Positions 21,222-30,078 of a stretch of 35,198 nucleotides of DNA are shown here, one piece after another. The stretch comes from Streptomyces sp. CB01580 (GTDB lineage Bacteria; Actinomycetota; Actinomycetes; Streptomycetales; Streptomycetaceae). Position 1 is the first letter of the stretch; every line of letters starts with the position of its first letter. The notes beneath the pieces are model-generated. The model searched no databases. It worked only from the letters and a program-made list of their open reading frames with translations, and was not told the origin of the DNA. The translations under genes were made by a program, and so were the position numbers. The stretch is taken from assembly GCF_001905795.1 (NCBI RefSeq), contig NZ_LIXJ01000008.1:1-35198 (forward strand). The letters are read 5' to 3'.

Positions 21222-21916
21222 GGCAGTGAGACGCTGGCCGGATCGTGCGGGTCGGTGGCCGACTCGGCCGACGAAGCCTCGGGTGAGGGTGGGGCGGCCC
21301 CGTTGCGTGTCATGCCCGTGTCGTCACGGGGGGGGTGATCCCCTTCGGGCTCGTGTCGGGGTGCGGTGCGGGGCTCCTGTGCGACGTGTTGGTGCGTCAC
21401 CGTGGGCGCGAGGGGGCGGTCGCTGCGGTCGCGCGGGCGGGAGCGCGCCGAGGGGGCCCGAATGGCTTGCTCCGCAAGGGATTCGGGCGATCGGGACGCA
21501 TGTCGATGCGCCCGGGCGGGGGTCTATCCGGGCGTGAACCTAACAGGAGTCGAGGCGATATGTCTAGACCAGATCCAGTTGCCCTGTGTGATCGATTGGC
21601 GATTTTCGGTGATCTAGGTGTGGCCTGAATCACAAGATTCTTGACAGTTGGCGAGCGGTGTCGAAAGCTCGTTCATCATTGGTCTGGACCACGATGAATG
21701 GGCGGGGTTCATGCTCGATCCGTCGCGCACTGCCGTCGTCGGCATGCCGCTCTCGCGTGATGAACTCCCTTCCAGATCAAGGGAGTCGGGGGCGAGGGAT
21801 GTCGGTCAGGGAGTCTTCTCCGTCGGCTCGGCGGCCCGCCGCGCACCCGATCCGTTCGGGGTCGGTTCGTTCGCGGCCGGGGAGGCAGGTCCGGTGCGTG
21901 ACGGCCGGGAGTGCTG
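21222..21916. other. Long intergenic stretch with two DasR-like sites
   Basis: Around 700 bp without a supported gene between the ter operon and the ArsR-type regulator. It holds the two GTCTAGAC-like sites listed separately and a possible -35 hexamer TTGACA at 21641-21646. The inverted pair of 21771 (TCCAGATCAAGGGA vicinity) is short. The GC content dips around 21540-21700, as expected for a promoter region. Confidence 0.5.
21558..21693. promoter_or_regulatory. Two dre-like (GntR/DasR-type) sites
   Basis: Site A near 21558-21573 contains TGTCTAGACCA. Site B at 21678-21693 is ATTGGTCTGGACCACG, which matches 13 of 16 positions of the DasR-responsive element ACTGGTCTAGACCACT. The centres are 120 bp apart. 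Both precede the regulator at 21917. DasR represses N-acetylglucosamine-related and developmental genes in Streptomyces; binding here is only an inference. Confidence 0.4.
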
Positions 21917-22849
21917 ATGGATCGCCAATTACCGGACGTGCGGCTGGCGTTGTGCGAGTTGTGGCAGGCGTTCGGCGGCATGGCGCTGCTGGCCCGTCAC
22001 GGTCGCGACGCTCCTTGGCCGCATGCGCCCTGGGCCCGCGAGGCGTATGGGGCGCTGACACCGCGGCTCAGGGCGGTCGTCGAACTGGCCCGGCCCCGCA
22101 GGCGTATTCCCTCGTTCCTGACCGGGGGGGTCGCCTCACGCGGCGGACGTATCGCCGACGAGCTGGACGGCATGGTGCGTACGCCGCCGGGGCTGGTCCG
22201 CGAGGAGCTCGCTCGGGAATATCCCGAGGCGTTCACCGACCCGTTGATCGCCGCGCTGATCCGTGAACCCGAGGCGCAGCTCGGGTACTTGGCCGTGGAA
22301 CTGGCCGGCTTCTGGCGAACCGCGATGGAGCCGCGGGGTACTGGGCCGGCGCGCTCCCTGGAGGAGGAGATCCTCTTCCGGTCGCGCACCCTCGCGATGA
22401 GCGGTGGTGCGGCGCTGCTGCGCGAACTGGGGCTCCCGGCCGAACGTGCCGACGGCGCGGATCGCCTGACCCTGGTGCCGATGCTGCTGGCCGACGGGGC
22501 GCACTGGTGGTCGGCCGTCGGTGGCCGGACCGTGGTCTCCTACGCCGCGCGCGGAGCGGGCATTCTCCGAGCCGAGCCGAAACGGGGCGGCGCCGCGGAG
22601 CCGGCGCGCGCGGACCGGCTGGCCATTCTGCTGGGGCGTGGGCGCGCCTCGGTCGTCCGCGAGCTGGGTACACCCATCACCACATCGGCTCTCGCCGACC
22701 ATCTGGGACTCGCCGCGAGCACGGTCTCCCAGCATCTGTCGGCCCTGGTGTCCGCGGGCGTGGTGCGACGCCACCGGGCCGGCGCCCGTGTCCTCTACGA
22801 ACTCAACCGCGAGGGTGTCGCGCTCACCGAGTGCCTCATGAATCAATGA
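21917..22849 (+). CDS. ArsR-type winged-helix transcriptional regulator (long form)
   Basis: 310 aa from the ATG at 21917, with GGGAG at 21907-21911. Residues 1-230 are a large helical region (RLALCELWQAFGGMALLARHG, LARPRRRIPSFLTGG, LVREELAREYPEAF) typical of the Streptomyces ArsR-like regulators whose N-terminus probably binds an unknown ligand. Residues about 235-305 are the winged helix: RADRLAILLGRGRASVVREL, ITTSALADHLGLAASTVSQHLSAL, then AGVVRRHRAGARVLYELN. No metal-binding CxC motif is seen, so it is not a classical arsenic sensor. A target could be the neighbouring biosynthetic-type locus or a distant gene. Confidence 0.88.
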   Translation: MDRQLPDVRLALCELWQAFGGMALLARHGRDAPWPHAPWAREAYGALTPRLRAVVELARPRRRIPSFLTGGVASRGGRIADELDGMVRTPPGLVREELAREYPEAFTDPLIAALIREPEAQLGYLAVELAGFWRTAMEPRGTGPARSLEEEILFRSRTLAMSGGAALLRELGLPAERADGADRLTLVPMLLADGAHWWSAVGGRTVVSYAARGAGILRAEPKRGGAAEPARADRLAILLGRGRASVVRELGTPITTSALADHLGLAASTVSQHLSALVSAGVVRRHRAGARVLYELNREGVALTECLMNQ

Positions 22850-23656
22850 CCCCCCGGTGTGGTGGAGTTGACAGTTCGGTGGGATAGTCTCCCCGCTGCC
22901 TGACCGCTGCCCGATCGAGGTTGATCGACGCCTGATCGCGGGGCGAGTGGCGGGAGTGGGCTCCCTCGCGAGGGGTGAATTGGCAGGTTCATGTCGCATG
23001 GCAGTGTCGGTTCCTGCCTGCGACGCCAGGCCGCCCGACGCCGTGGAATCCCCAACAGGGCGTACAAACAAGGCGATTCGGTTCACACCGAAAACGTTGT
23101 CGCGTTCTTCGTGGTCGGCGAAAGTCAGGGCGGGAACCGCTCGACCGGAGCACCGCCGGAGGACCGCAACGCCGTGTGCAAGACACCTGCAACCGTCAAC
23201 TTCCTGAGACCGAAATCGCCGCCGCTGGACCCGACGCCACACTGACCCGGCGCCGCCCCGCCGTGGTGGCGCACCGGCCCGAGACGTCCATGTCCGACGC
23301 CGTACGCGCCGTACGGCAACGTCGCGCTGCCCGCTGCCGCACGACGGCGCCCGAGGCCGCGTCGCGTCACCGGACCCTGTGCCATCGGACCGGATGGCCC
23401 CGGGTCCGTTGCCACCGGATCGTTGCCGTCGAGGCGTTGTCATCCGGGCCGCTGCCGTGTGTGCTCCCGCCGTGCGCTCATGTCGTCGACGCCGGTCGGC
23501 ACCGCGACCGCTCGGCACGTGATCCATGGCCTCCCTCGCCCTCTCCGCTCCCTCCTCGTACCGGCGCGCACCGCCGTGCGGCGCCCGTACGGGAAGTGCC
23601 GTGCGAGCGGTCGGCCCCGCCCAGCCACCGAGAACGTCGACCCTTGGAGTGATTGC
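22850..23656. other. 800-bp intergenic region upstream of the dioxygenase locus
   Basis: No gene I can support. One 84-codon frame (22991-23245, with HTENVVAFFVVGESQGGN) shows moderate GC3 bias, but no ribosome site or family. A TTGACA at about 22869 and a stretch of lower GC near 23055-23105 are possible promoter signals. The length is unusual for this part of the chromosome and suggests elaborate regulation or a small undetected product. Confidence 0.4.
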
Positions 23657-24721
23657 ATGCCGACTCCTGCCCCCTACCTGCACCGTGCCGCTTCGCAGCG
23701 TCCGTACTTCAGTTCCGACGGCGAGTCGTACCTGGCCCAGACACCGCTGAGGGACATCCGGAAGAAGCACGAGCTCCGTGTGCTGTCCGAAGAGGACTTC
23801 GCCTTCTGGCAGACCTACGGCTACGTCGTCGTGAAGCAGGCGATCCCCGCCGACGCGGCGAAGCGTCTGCTCGACTTCGCCTGGGACTTCCAGGGCCTCG
23901 ACCCGGCCCGGCCCGGCACGTGGTACGAGGACCGCCCGTTCCGTACGGACCTGGACCGCGAACTGCACGTCTACGGCTTCGTCGAGGCGTACCACCACCA
24001 GCTCATCTGGGACAGCCGCCAGGCGCGGCGCGTCTACGACGCGTTCGTCGACGTGTGGGACTGCGAGGAGCTGTGGGTGACCCTGGACCGGCTCAACCTC
24101 AATCCGCCCAACATCAAGAACCGTGACCGCGCGCTCATCGCGCCCACGGACAAGGGCTTCGACATCGAACTCCACTGGGACGTGGACACCTCGCTCGGTG
24201 TGCTGCCGCAGCGGGTGCAGGGCATCATCGCGCTGAACGACACCCGTCCAAAGGCCGGCGGCTTCCAGTGCTCGCCCGAGCTGTTCCGACGGTTCGAGCA
24301 GTGGAAGGTCACGCAGCCCGCGGACCGGGACCCGATCAGGCCGGACGTCGACCGGGCCGAGTTCCCGGTCGTGCGGCCCGAGCTCGAAGCCGGTGACCTG
24401 CTGATCTGGAACGGGTTGCTGGCGCACGGCGTGGCTCGCAACACCTCCGGGGGCGAGGTGCGTGCCGTCCAGTACCTCTCCATGATGCCCGCCCTGGAGT
24501 CGCACGAGGAACTGCGCCGGTCCCGGACCGGTTCGTGGCGCGAGCTGAGCACACCGGACTGGAACAAGACCCTCGTCGGCGACGTGACGAAGCACGAATC
24601 GCTGAGGTACGGCACCGCCGAGCTGAACGGGCTCGGCGAGCGGCTGCTGGGGCTCGCGTCCTGGAACGAGCAGGAGACCGACCGTGCGACCGGGGAGCCG
24701 GCATGCGCCGTATCTGCCTGA
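23657..24721 (+). CDS. phytanoyl-CoA dioxygenase (PhyH)-family Fe(II)/2-oxoglutarate oxygenase
   Basis: 354 aa from the ATG at 23657 with TTGGAGTG upstream; the frame extends to 23423 without support. DFAFWQTYGYVVVKQAIP (residues 48-64) is the PhyH N-terminal strand. The 2-His-1-Asp iron triad is H173-W-D175 in ELHWDVDTS and the distal His257 in NGLLAHGVARNTS, with Arg269 in place to hold 2-oxoglutarate. Proteins of this family hydroxylate or otherwise oxidise amino acids and natural-product intermediates. It is the first gene of the locus, overlapping the next by 19 bp. I expect it acts on the substrate of, or product from, the PLP decarboxylase two genes on. The substrate is unknown. Confidence 0.9.
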   Translation: MPTPAPYLHRAASQRPYFSSDGESYLAQTPLRDIRKKHELRVLSEEDFAFWQTYGYVVVKQAIPADAAKRLLDFAWDFQGLDPARPGTWYEDRPFRTDLDRELHVYGFVEAYHHQLIWDSRQARRVYDAFVDVWDCEELWVTLDRLNLNPPNIKNRDRALIAPTDKGFDIELHWDVDTSLGVLPQRVQGIIALNDTRPKAGGFQCSPELFRRFEQWKVTQPADRDPIRPDVDRAEFPVVRPELEAGDLLIWNGLLAHGVARNTSGGEVRAVQYLSMMPALESHEELRRSRTGSWRELSTPDWNKTLVGDVTKHESLRYGTAELNGLGERLLGLASWNEQETDRATGEPACAVSA

Positions 24722-26049
24722 CGCTTCCCACCAACAGGGCCTGTTCCGCGGCGATTTCGGCCGTGGGAGCCGAGGCCGACCACGCGGCCACTCACTTCGA
24801 CGTCGAGGTGCATCTGCTGATCCTCGACTCCTCCGACGCCGAGACGTTCGCCGAACACGCGCGGGTGGTCGAGGAGTCGCACCGGGCGCCGAACGTGACG
24901 GTGCATCATTTCTCCGAGGCACAGCAGCGGGACTTCCTGGAGCGGCTCGTCCGCCGCTCCGGTGTCGTCGAGCCGGAGCTCGTTCTCGACCTCATGCTGC
25001 CGTCCGGCGTCTCCTACGGTGCCTGCACCAACCGCGCGTTCCTGATCGCGGGCGCGCTGGGCTGTGTGTCGGTGCACCGCCGGGACTCGGACAGCGACTA
25101 CCAGGTCGTGGGTGGCCGCCCGGTCTTCCCCGTCCACCACGAACTCGCCTCGCTCGGAAGGACCGCCGCCGACGCGGCGGGCGGCGTGTCGGAGACGGCG
25201 CTGGACCCCGAACACAACGGCAAGCCGGTGGTGATGGTGGGCAGCTCCTTCGTCGGTGAACTGTCCGTGGACATCGGTGAGATCGCCCGTCTCGACAACG
25301 ACGTCTACCACGACGTGGTGAGCCTGTGGGCCCCTCTCGACTGGCCGGACGAGCGGAAGCGGGCACTGGTCGAGGAGTCGTTCACGGGGGCGGGCACCGA
25401 CCCGTTCGTACGCGACCACTCGACGCTCACCCATGTCGACCCCATGCGTGTGGACATGTGCAACATCAGCTTCCTGGACGAGGTGTACGAGCGCGTGCCG
25501 CTGCCACCCGCCACCGACACCATCGGCAGCGACTACTTCCTCATGCACCTGGTGTACGACGGCACGCTGCCCGGCGTGCTGCACAACCGCAACATCGTCA
25601 ACTTCTACACCCCCGAGCGCAGGACCGACGCCGGATTCACGGCCTACCAGCTGCGGTTCACGAAGTTCTTCCTGTCGATGCTCTACCTCAACCACATCTA
25701 CGACCGGATGGCCGAGGCCGGTGCCGGCCTGCTCGACGACCGGCACCGGGTCCGGCCGGACGCGGTAGCCGCGCTGGTCAGGGAGAGCGCCCGGCTGGAC
25801 CGGGGGGACAACGTACGACGACTGGCGGTCATCGACCGCTCGTACCGCCGACTCGGCGGCAGGTACGAGGAGTTCGCCGACTTCCTGGCGCCGCGCCACG
25901 AGCGGCTGCTCGAAGAGGCGCAGGAGGACATCGAGGACTTCGCCCTGCTGATCGAGGCGTGGGGACCACTGGTGCGGGCGAGCGGATCCACCGAGCTGCC
26001 CCGGCCGACCCGGAGGACCCGCCCGGACCCGACGGCGCCATGCGTCTGA
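24703..26049 (+). CDS. unrecognised protein with glycosyltransferase-like N-terminus
   Basis: 448 aa from the ATG at 24703, RBS GGGGAG; it overlaps the dioxygenase by 19 bp. The N-terminus MRRICLTLPTNR...VHLLILDSSD...HHFSE looks like the nucleotide-binding strand/helix alternation of GT-A glycosyltransferases. Later segments such as DMCNISFLDEVYE, TDTIGSDYFLMHLVYDGTLPGVLHNRNIVNFYTPERR suggest a large mixed-fold enzyme, with a helical C-terminal third (ARHERLLEEAQEDIEDFALL). A DxD-like acidic pair is not unambiguous. I believe this is an uncharacterised Streptomyces DUF family. Its place between an oxygenase and a decarboxylase, with overlaps on both sides, argues for a tightly co-produced biosynthetic enzyme. 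Confidence 0.75.
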   Translation: MRRICLTLPTNRACSAAISAVGAEADHAATHFDVEVHLLILDSSDAETFAEHARVVEESHRAPNVTVHHFSEAQQRDFLERLVRRSGVVEPELVLDLMLPSGVSYGACTNRAFLIAGALGCVSVHRRDSDSDYQVVGGRPVFPVHHELASLGRTAADAAGGVSETALDPEHNGKPVVMVGSSFVGELSVDIGEIARLDNDVYHDVVSLWAPLDWPDERKRALVEESFTGAGTDPFVRDHSTLTHVDPMRVDMCNISFLDEVYERVPLPPATDTIGSDYFLMHLVYDGTLPGVLHNRNIVNFYTPERRTDAGFTAYQLRFTKFFLSMLYLNHIYDRMAEAGAGLLDDRHRVRPDAVAALVRESARLDRGDNVRRLAVIDRSYRRLGGRYEEFADFLAPRHERLLEEAQEDIEDFALLIEAWGPLVRASGSTELPRPTRRTRPDPTAPCV

Positions 26050-27209
26050 ACGCGACGATGCGTGCCGCACTGGCCGCCGCCACCGAGGACCGCATCGTCT
26101 TCGATCTCACGGGAATCGAGGAGCAGTACGAAGCACTCCTGCGGGAACTCCCTGGTGTCTCCGTACGGTTCGCCATGAAGGCGTGCCCCGTGGACGCGGT
26201 CCTCGCCCGTCTCGCGGACAAGGGGGCCGGCTTCGACGCGGCGAGCCCCCGCGAGATCGAGCAGGCTCTCGCGACCGGCGTACCGGCCGACCGGATCCAC
26301 TACGGCAACACCATCAAGTCGGACCGGAACATCGCCGCCGCGTACCGCCTGGGCATCAGGGACTTCGCGACCGACAGCCTGGAGGACGTGGCGGCGACCG
26401 CGGCCCACGCCCCGGGGTCGCGGGTGTTCTGTCGGCTCGCCACCACCGGGGACGGCGCGTTGTGGGGACTGAGCCGGAAGTTCGGTTGTTCGGGGGCCGA
26501 CGCGGTGCGGGTCATGGAGGCGGCGCGGTCGGCCGGACTCGTCCCGTCCGGCCTCTCCGTGCACGTCGGATCGCAGCAGATGACGTCCGAGGCGTGGCAG
26601 GACACCTTCGAGCGACTCGCCGACGTGATCACGGACCTGGACCGGCGGGGCATCGTCCTGGACCACGTCAATCTCGGCGGGGGACTGCCCGCCCGCGGCT
26701 ATCTCGACAACCGCGGAAGACCGTTGGTCCCCCCGGTCGACAAGATCTTCGCCGTGATCCGCGACGGTATGCAGCATCTCGCCGCCGTCTCCGCGTCCCC
26801 GCCGGCGTTCCTCGTCGAACCGGGACGGCATCTGGTCGCCGACCACGGGGCGATCAGGGCACACGTGGCCCGCCTCTCGTCCAGGGAGCAGAACGACGGC
26901 GAGCGGGAGCACTGGCTCTACCTCAGCTGCGGGAAGTTCAACGGCCTCTACGAGATGGACCAGTTGCAGTACCGGCTGCTGTTCCCCACGCACGACGGCG
27001 AGGACGGCGTCCCGGCCGTCGTCGCGGGTCCCACGTGCGACAGCGACGACGCCTATGCCCACGAGCACAACCGTGTCCTCGTGCCCAGGGACGTCGCGTC
27101 TGGCGACCCGGTCTGGATCCTCTCCTGCGGCGCCTACGCCACCGGATACATGACCCAGGGATTCAACGGTTTCGACCCCCTTCCCGCCACCTGGACGGAC
27201 GGACAGTGA
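26040..27209 (+). CDS. fold-type III PLP-dependent decarboxylase (ODC/DapDC-like)
   Basis: 389 aa from the ATG at 26040, overlapping the previous stop by 10 bp. All type III decarboxylase landmarks are present: PLP lysine K47 in VRFAMKACP, HYGNTIKS, HVGSQ (175-179), NLGGGLP (211-217), EPGRHLVADHG (260-270), the specificity loop CDSDD (333-337) with the catalytic Cys, and GAYATGY (364-370). This family decarboxylates ornithine, lysine, arginine or diaminopimelate, and also carrier-bound or modified amino acids in natural-product pathways. The CDSxD form is shared with ornithine/lysine-type enzymes. In context it probably decarboxylates an amino acid hydroxylated by the upstream oxygenase. Confidence 0.92.
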   Translation: MRLNATMRAALAAATEDRIVFDLTGIEEQYEALLRELPGVSVRFAMKACPVDAVLARLADKGAGFDAASPREIEQALATGVPADRIHYGNTIKSDRNIAAAYRLGIRDFATDSLEDVAATAAHAPGSRVFCRLATTGDGALWGLSRKFGCSGADAVRVMEAARSAGLVPSGLSVHVGSQQMTSEAWQDTFERLADVITDLDRRGIVLDHVNLGGGLPARGYLDNRGRPLVPPVDKIFAVIRDGMQHLAAVSASPPAFLVEPGRHLVADHGAIRAHVARLSSREQNDGEREHWLYLSCGKFNGLYEMDQLQYRLLFPTHDGEDGVPAVVAGPTCDSDDAYAHEHNRVLVPRDVASGDPVWILSCGAYATGYMTQGFNGFDPLPATWTDGQ

Positions 27210-27787
27210 ACAGACGGACGGATCACGACGTGCGCGTACGGCACATCTCCGAGAGCGACTGGGCCGGCATCACGGCGCTGGAAGCACACGTGTACGGCGC
27301 CCACGGCCTGTCCGAGGGACGCGACGCGCTGCGGTCCAGGGCCCACGCCTCCCCCTGCACCTGCTTCGTGCTCGACCGCGCGGGGCGGACGGCCGGCTAT
27401 CTGCTGGCCCTGCCCTACCCGAGGCTCGCGTACCCCGACCTGGACCGACCGGAGGACATCGTCTTCCACTCACGGAACCTGCACCTGCACGACCTCGTCA
27501 TCGCCGAGGAGTTCCGCGGCAGGGGGCTGGCCGGGAAGCTGCTGCGCCACTTCACCGCGACGGCCGGTGCGAAGGGGTACGAGGGGATCTCCCTCATCGC
27601 CGTCATGGGCAGCGGCACGTTCTGGTCGGCGAACGGATACCGGGCCCATCGCGATGTCGAACCACCGCCGGGCTACGGGCCGGGCGCCGTGTACATGTCC
27701 AGGACGGTGCCGGACCACCGCACCGGGCGACCGAATTCCGCCACCGGGCCATCGCTCGGGGCGCCTCTGGAAGACGAAGTAGGCTGA
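27206..27787 (+). CDS. GNAT-family N-acetyltransferase
   Basis: 193 aa from GTG at 27206, which shares GTGA with the stop of the decarboxylase gene. VRVRHISESDWAGITALEAHVYG opens the fold. HLHDLVIAEEFRGRGLAGKLLRHF contains the acetyl-CoA pyrophosphate loop (R-G-x-G-x-A/G). SLIAVMGSGTFWSANGYRAH is the C-terminal strand and helix. The short HGLSEG segment near the start is as in diamine/aminoglycoside acetyltransferases, but the substrate is not determined. Since it is coupled to the decarboxylase, N-acetylation of its amine product, for protection or self-resistance, is a reasonable guess. Confidence 0.9.
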   Translation: MNRRTDHDVRVRHISESDWAGITALEAHVYGAHGLSEGRDALRSRAHASPCTCFVLDRAGRTAGYLLALPYPRLAYPDLDRPEDIVFHSRNLHLHDLVIAEEFRGRGLAGKLLRHFTATAGAKGYEGISLIAVMGSGTFWSANGYRAHRDVEPPPGYGPGAVYMSRTVPDHRTGRPNSATGPSLGAPLEDEVG

Positions 27788-27793
27788 TCCCAC

Positions 27794-28984
27794 ATGCTTG
27801 GCGTCCGTGATCAATTCCACCGGGCACAACTCGCGATCGCGGCGTTGTTCTGCTTTCTCGGGTTCCAGTACGCGACCTGGGCCTCGCGGCTCCCGGCCAT
27901 CAAGACACGTCTCGACCTCTCGGAAGCGGAACTGGGCCTCCTGCTGATGGCCTGCGGCGCGGGCGCGGCGGTGTCGTTCCCCCTGGTGACGGTACTGATG
28001 AGGCGTCTGGGGTCCCGGCGCCTCGCGTTCCTGTCGGCGATCTGCCTGAGCCTGCTGCTGCTCGCGCTGGCCGCGGCACCGAACTACCCGGTCGCGCTGG
28101 CGGTGATCTGCTGCGACGGCGTCGCCGTGGGTTGTCTGAACGTCGCGATGAACGCGCAGGGCGCGACGCTGGAGGCCACGTACCGGCGGACCGCCATGTC
28201 CAGGCTGCACGCGACCTTCAGCGCCGGTTCCCTGTTCGCCGCGCTCCTCGCCTCCGGTGTGAACACGGTGACGACGGAGGTCGCGGTGCACTTCGGGATC
28301 GCCTGCGTCCTGCTCCTGCTGCTGGTGGGACTCACCCGCTCGGGACTCCTGACGGACGACGAGCACGGCGTCGAGGAGAAGGAGGCCCCGAAGAAGAGCG
28401 GGCGCAAGCTGACCATGCCGTCCCGGGTGACCATCTGGATGGGCTGCGCGATGGTGTTCGGCACGGTCACCGAAGGTGCCATGAACGACTGGTCCGCCCT
28501 CTACATGAAGGACGTCGCCGGTGCGTCGGCACAGCTGGCGCCGATGGGCATCGCGGTCGTCTCGGTGATGATGGTGCTGGCGCGCCTCTTCGCCGACGGC
28601 TGGCGCAGCCGCTGGGGCGACGGGCGCATCGTGAAGGTCGGCAGCGCGGTGGCCGGGGTGGGACTGGCGCTGGCCCTGCTGGCCGGCGGCGCGGTCCCGG
28701 CACTGATCGGGTTCGCCTGCGTCGGCCTGGGGGTCGCGGCCGTCACGCCGTGCGTGTACGTGGCGGCGGCGGGCCGGGGCACGGAGGCCCTGGCCCTGGT
28801 CGCCGCCATGGGGACGACGGGGCTGCTGGCCGGACCGGCGGTGATCGGCTTCATCGCGAGCGCGGGCAGCCTGGTGTGGGGCATGGGCGCCGTCGCCGTG
28901 TCGGCGCTGCTCGTATCGGTGTGCGCGACCCGGATCCGCTGGCCCGGGATCGCGGAGACCGAACCGACCCCGAGCGGGGCCTGA
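27794..28984 (+). CDS. MFS transporter (putative exporter)
   Basis: 396 aa, ATG at 27794, 6 bp after the acetyltransferase. About twelve hydrophobic segments are visible, beginning LAIAALFCFLGFQYATWASRLPAIK, with a charged central loop (DEHGVEEKEAPKKSGRK). The opening FQYATWASRLPAIKTRLDLSEAELGLLLM is the signature of the MFS group that includes fucose permease-like and some drug exporters. RHAT/LHATFSAGSL in the sixth segment and NDWSALYMKD in the seventh are further family marks. Its position at the end of a biosynthetic set suggests it exports the product. Confidence 0.9.
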   Translation: MLGVRDQFHRAQLAIAALFCFLGFQYATWASRLPAIKTRLDLSEAELGLLLMACGAGAAVSFPLVTVLMRRLGSRRLAFLSAICLSLLLLALAAAPNYPVALAVICCDGVAVGCLNVAMNAQGATLEATYRRTAMSRLHATFSAGSLFAALLASGVNTVTTEVAVHFGIACVLLLLLVGLTRSGLLTDDEHGVEEKEAPKKSGRKLTMPSRVTIWMGCAMVFGTVTEGAMNDWSALYMKDVAGASAQLAPMGIAVVSVMMVLARLFADGWRSRWGDGRIVKVGSAVAGVGLALALLAGGAVPALIGFACVGLGVAAVTPCVYVAAAGRGTEALALVAAMGTTGLLAGPAVIGFIASAGSLVWGMGAVAVSALLVSVCATRIRWPGIAETEPTPSGA

Positions 28985-29310
28985 CCGGTCCGGTCTCGGG
29001 TGCGTGCCCCGACCGGGCGTGCCCGGCCATGGCATGTACGGTCCGGCCGGGCCCGGCCCGGTCGGCCCGGCCGAGGAAACGTGCGGGCCCCGTTCCCGTT
29101 CCGGGGCGGGGTGTCGTCCCGCGCGCATCCGGGCACCACGTGTCACGCGGCACGTGGCGGGCGCGTGGCACGCATCACGTATCAGGCACGATGCGATGAA
29201 CCTTCGGCTCCGCTGCAACTAGTGTTCGTTCGAGGGGAATGCTGGGTACGGCACCGGCCGGACGGTGCCGTACCGCCGGGGCGGCGCAGCGGATGAATGA
29301 GGGGGAGACC
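28985..29310. other. Intergenic stretch with CACGTG-type repeats
   Basis: About 326 bp. CACGTG occurs at 29137-29142 and 29151-29156, with CACG variants at 29161-29190 (GCGTGGCACG, CATCACGTATC, GGCACGATG). The repeats fall about 120-170 bp before the phosphopantetheinyl transferase start. The run GGCCCGGCCCGGTCGGCCCGG at 29045-29065 area is GC-only and may terminate the MFS transcript. No gene is supported. Confidence 0.4.
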
Positions 29311-30078
29311 GTGATCGAGAGAATCCTGCCGTCGCGGGTGGTCGTGGAGGAAGCGTTCTCGGATCCGCCCCACGCCACCCTCTTCCCCGCCGAGGAGGAA
29401 CTGGTCCGCAACAGCGTGGAGGTGCGACGCAGGGAGTTCACGACGGTGCGCCACTGCGCCCGTCGCGCGCTCGGCGCGCTCGGTGTCGCTCCCGCGCCGA
29501 TACTCAAGGGCGAACGCGGTGCCCCGGTCTGGCCGCGGGCGACCGTCGGGAGCATGACCCACTGCACCGGCTACCGAGCCGCCGCGGTGGCGCACCGGGC
29601 GGATGTCCGCACCCTCGGCATCGACGCCGAACCGCACGCGCCCCTGCCCGACGACGTGCACGACAGCATCGCGCTCGCGACGGAGCAGCGGCGCGAGCGC
29701 GAACTGCGCGGCCAGAACCCCGGGATCCACTGGGACCGGCTGCTGTTCAGCGCGAAGGAGAGCGTCTACAAGACGTGGTTCCCGCTCACCCATCGCTGGC
29801 TGGGCTTCGAGCAGGCCGACATCGTGCTCCGCCCGGACGGCTCCTTCACCGCAGAACTGCTGGTGCCCGCCGAGGAGTTGGTGGCGAGGGCGGATGTCGT
29901 GGCAGGAATAGTCCCGGACGCCGTGTCGGATGTCGTACCGGGAGCGTCCTCCGGCACACAGCCGCGGCCGTCCGCCGCGCCGCCGTCGGTCCCCAGGGAG
30001 TTGCGGGGACGGTGGCTGGTCGCGGACGGCCTGCTGGCGACCGCGATCGTCATCGAGAACGCGCCGGACACCCCGTAG
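29311..30078 (+). CDS. 4'-phosphopantetheinyl transferase (Sfp/EntD type)
   Basis: 255 aa from the GTG at 29311, 4 bp after GGGGGAG; the frame to 29239 is unsupported. VRRREFTTVRHCARRAL, then GEHGAPVWPRATVGSMTHC-like substrate-loop residues (KGERGAPVWP, GSMTHCTGY), the Mg2+ site GIDAEPH, and FSAKESVYKTWFPLT (the KExxYK motif) identify an EntD/Sfp-type transferase. It converts apo carrier proteins of polyketide, peptide or siderophore synthetases to the holo form using CoA. No carrier protein is encoded in the window, so it may serve distant gene clusters. A long Pro/Ala insertion follows the catalytic core. It is a single gene in the same direction as the preceding locus. Confidence 0.92.
   Translation: MIERILPSRVVVEEAFSDPPHATLFPAEEELVRNSVEVRRREFTTVRHCARRALGALGVAPAPILKGERGAPVWPRATVGSMTHCTGYRAAAVAHRADVRTLGIDAEPHAPLPDDVHDSIALATEQRRERELRGQNPGIHWDRLLFSAKESVYKTWFPLTHRWLGFEQADIVLRPDGSFTAELLVPAEELVARADVVAGIVPDAVSDVVPGASSGTQPRPSAAPPSVPRELRGRWLVADGLLATAIVIENAPDTP

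Noticed and set aside
22136..24922. 928-aa minus-strand open frame
   Set aside because: It is antisense to the ArsR-type regulator, the intergenic region and the PhyH gene; composition is Arg/Pro/Gly-rich without any domain, the usual shadow of high-GC coding sequence.
24034..26070. 678-aa minus-strand open frame
   Set aside because: Antisense of the PhyH gene and the unknown enzyme; no motifs, and the plus-strand genes have clear families, starts and overlaps.
27470..29218. 582-aa minus-strand open frame
   Set aside because: Antisense of the GNAT and MFS genes; residues are dominated by Arg, Gly, Pro and His with no family.
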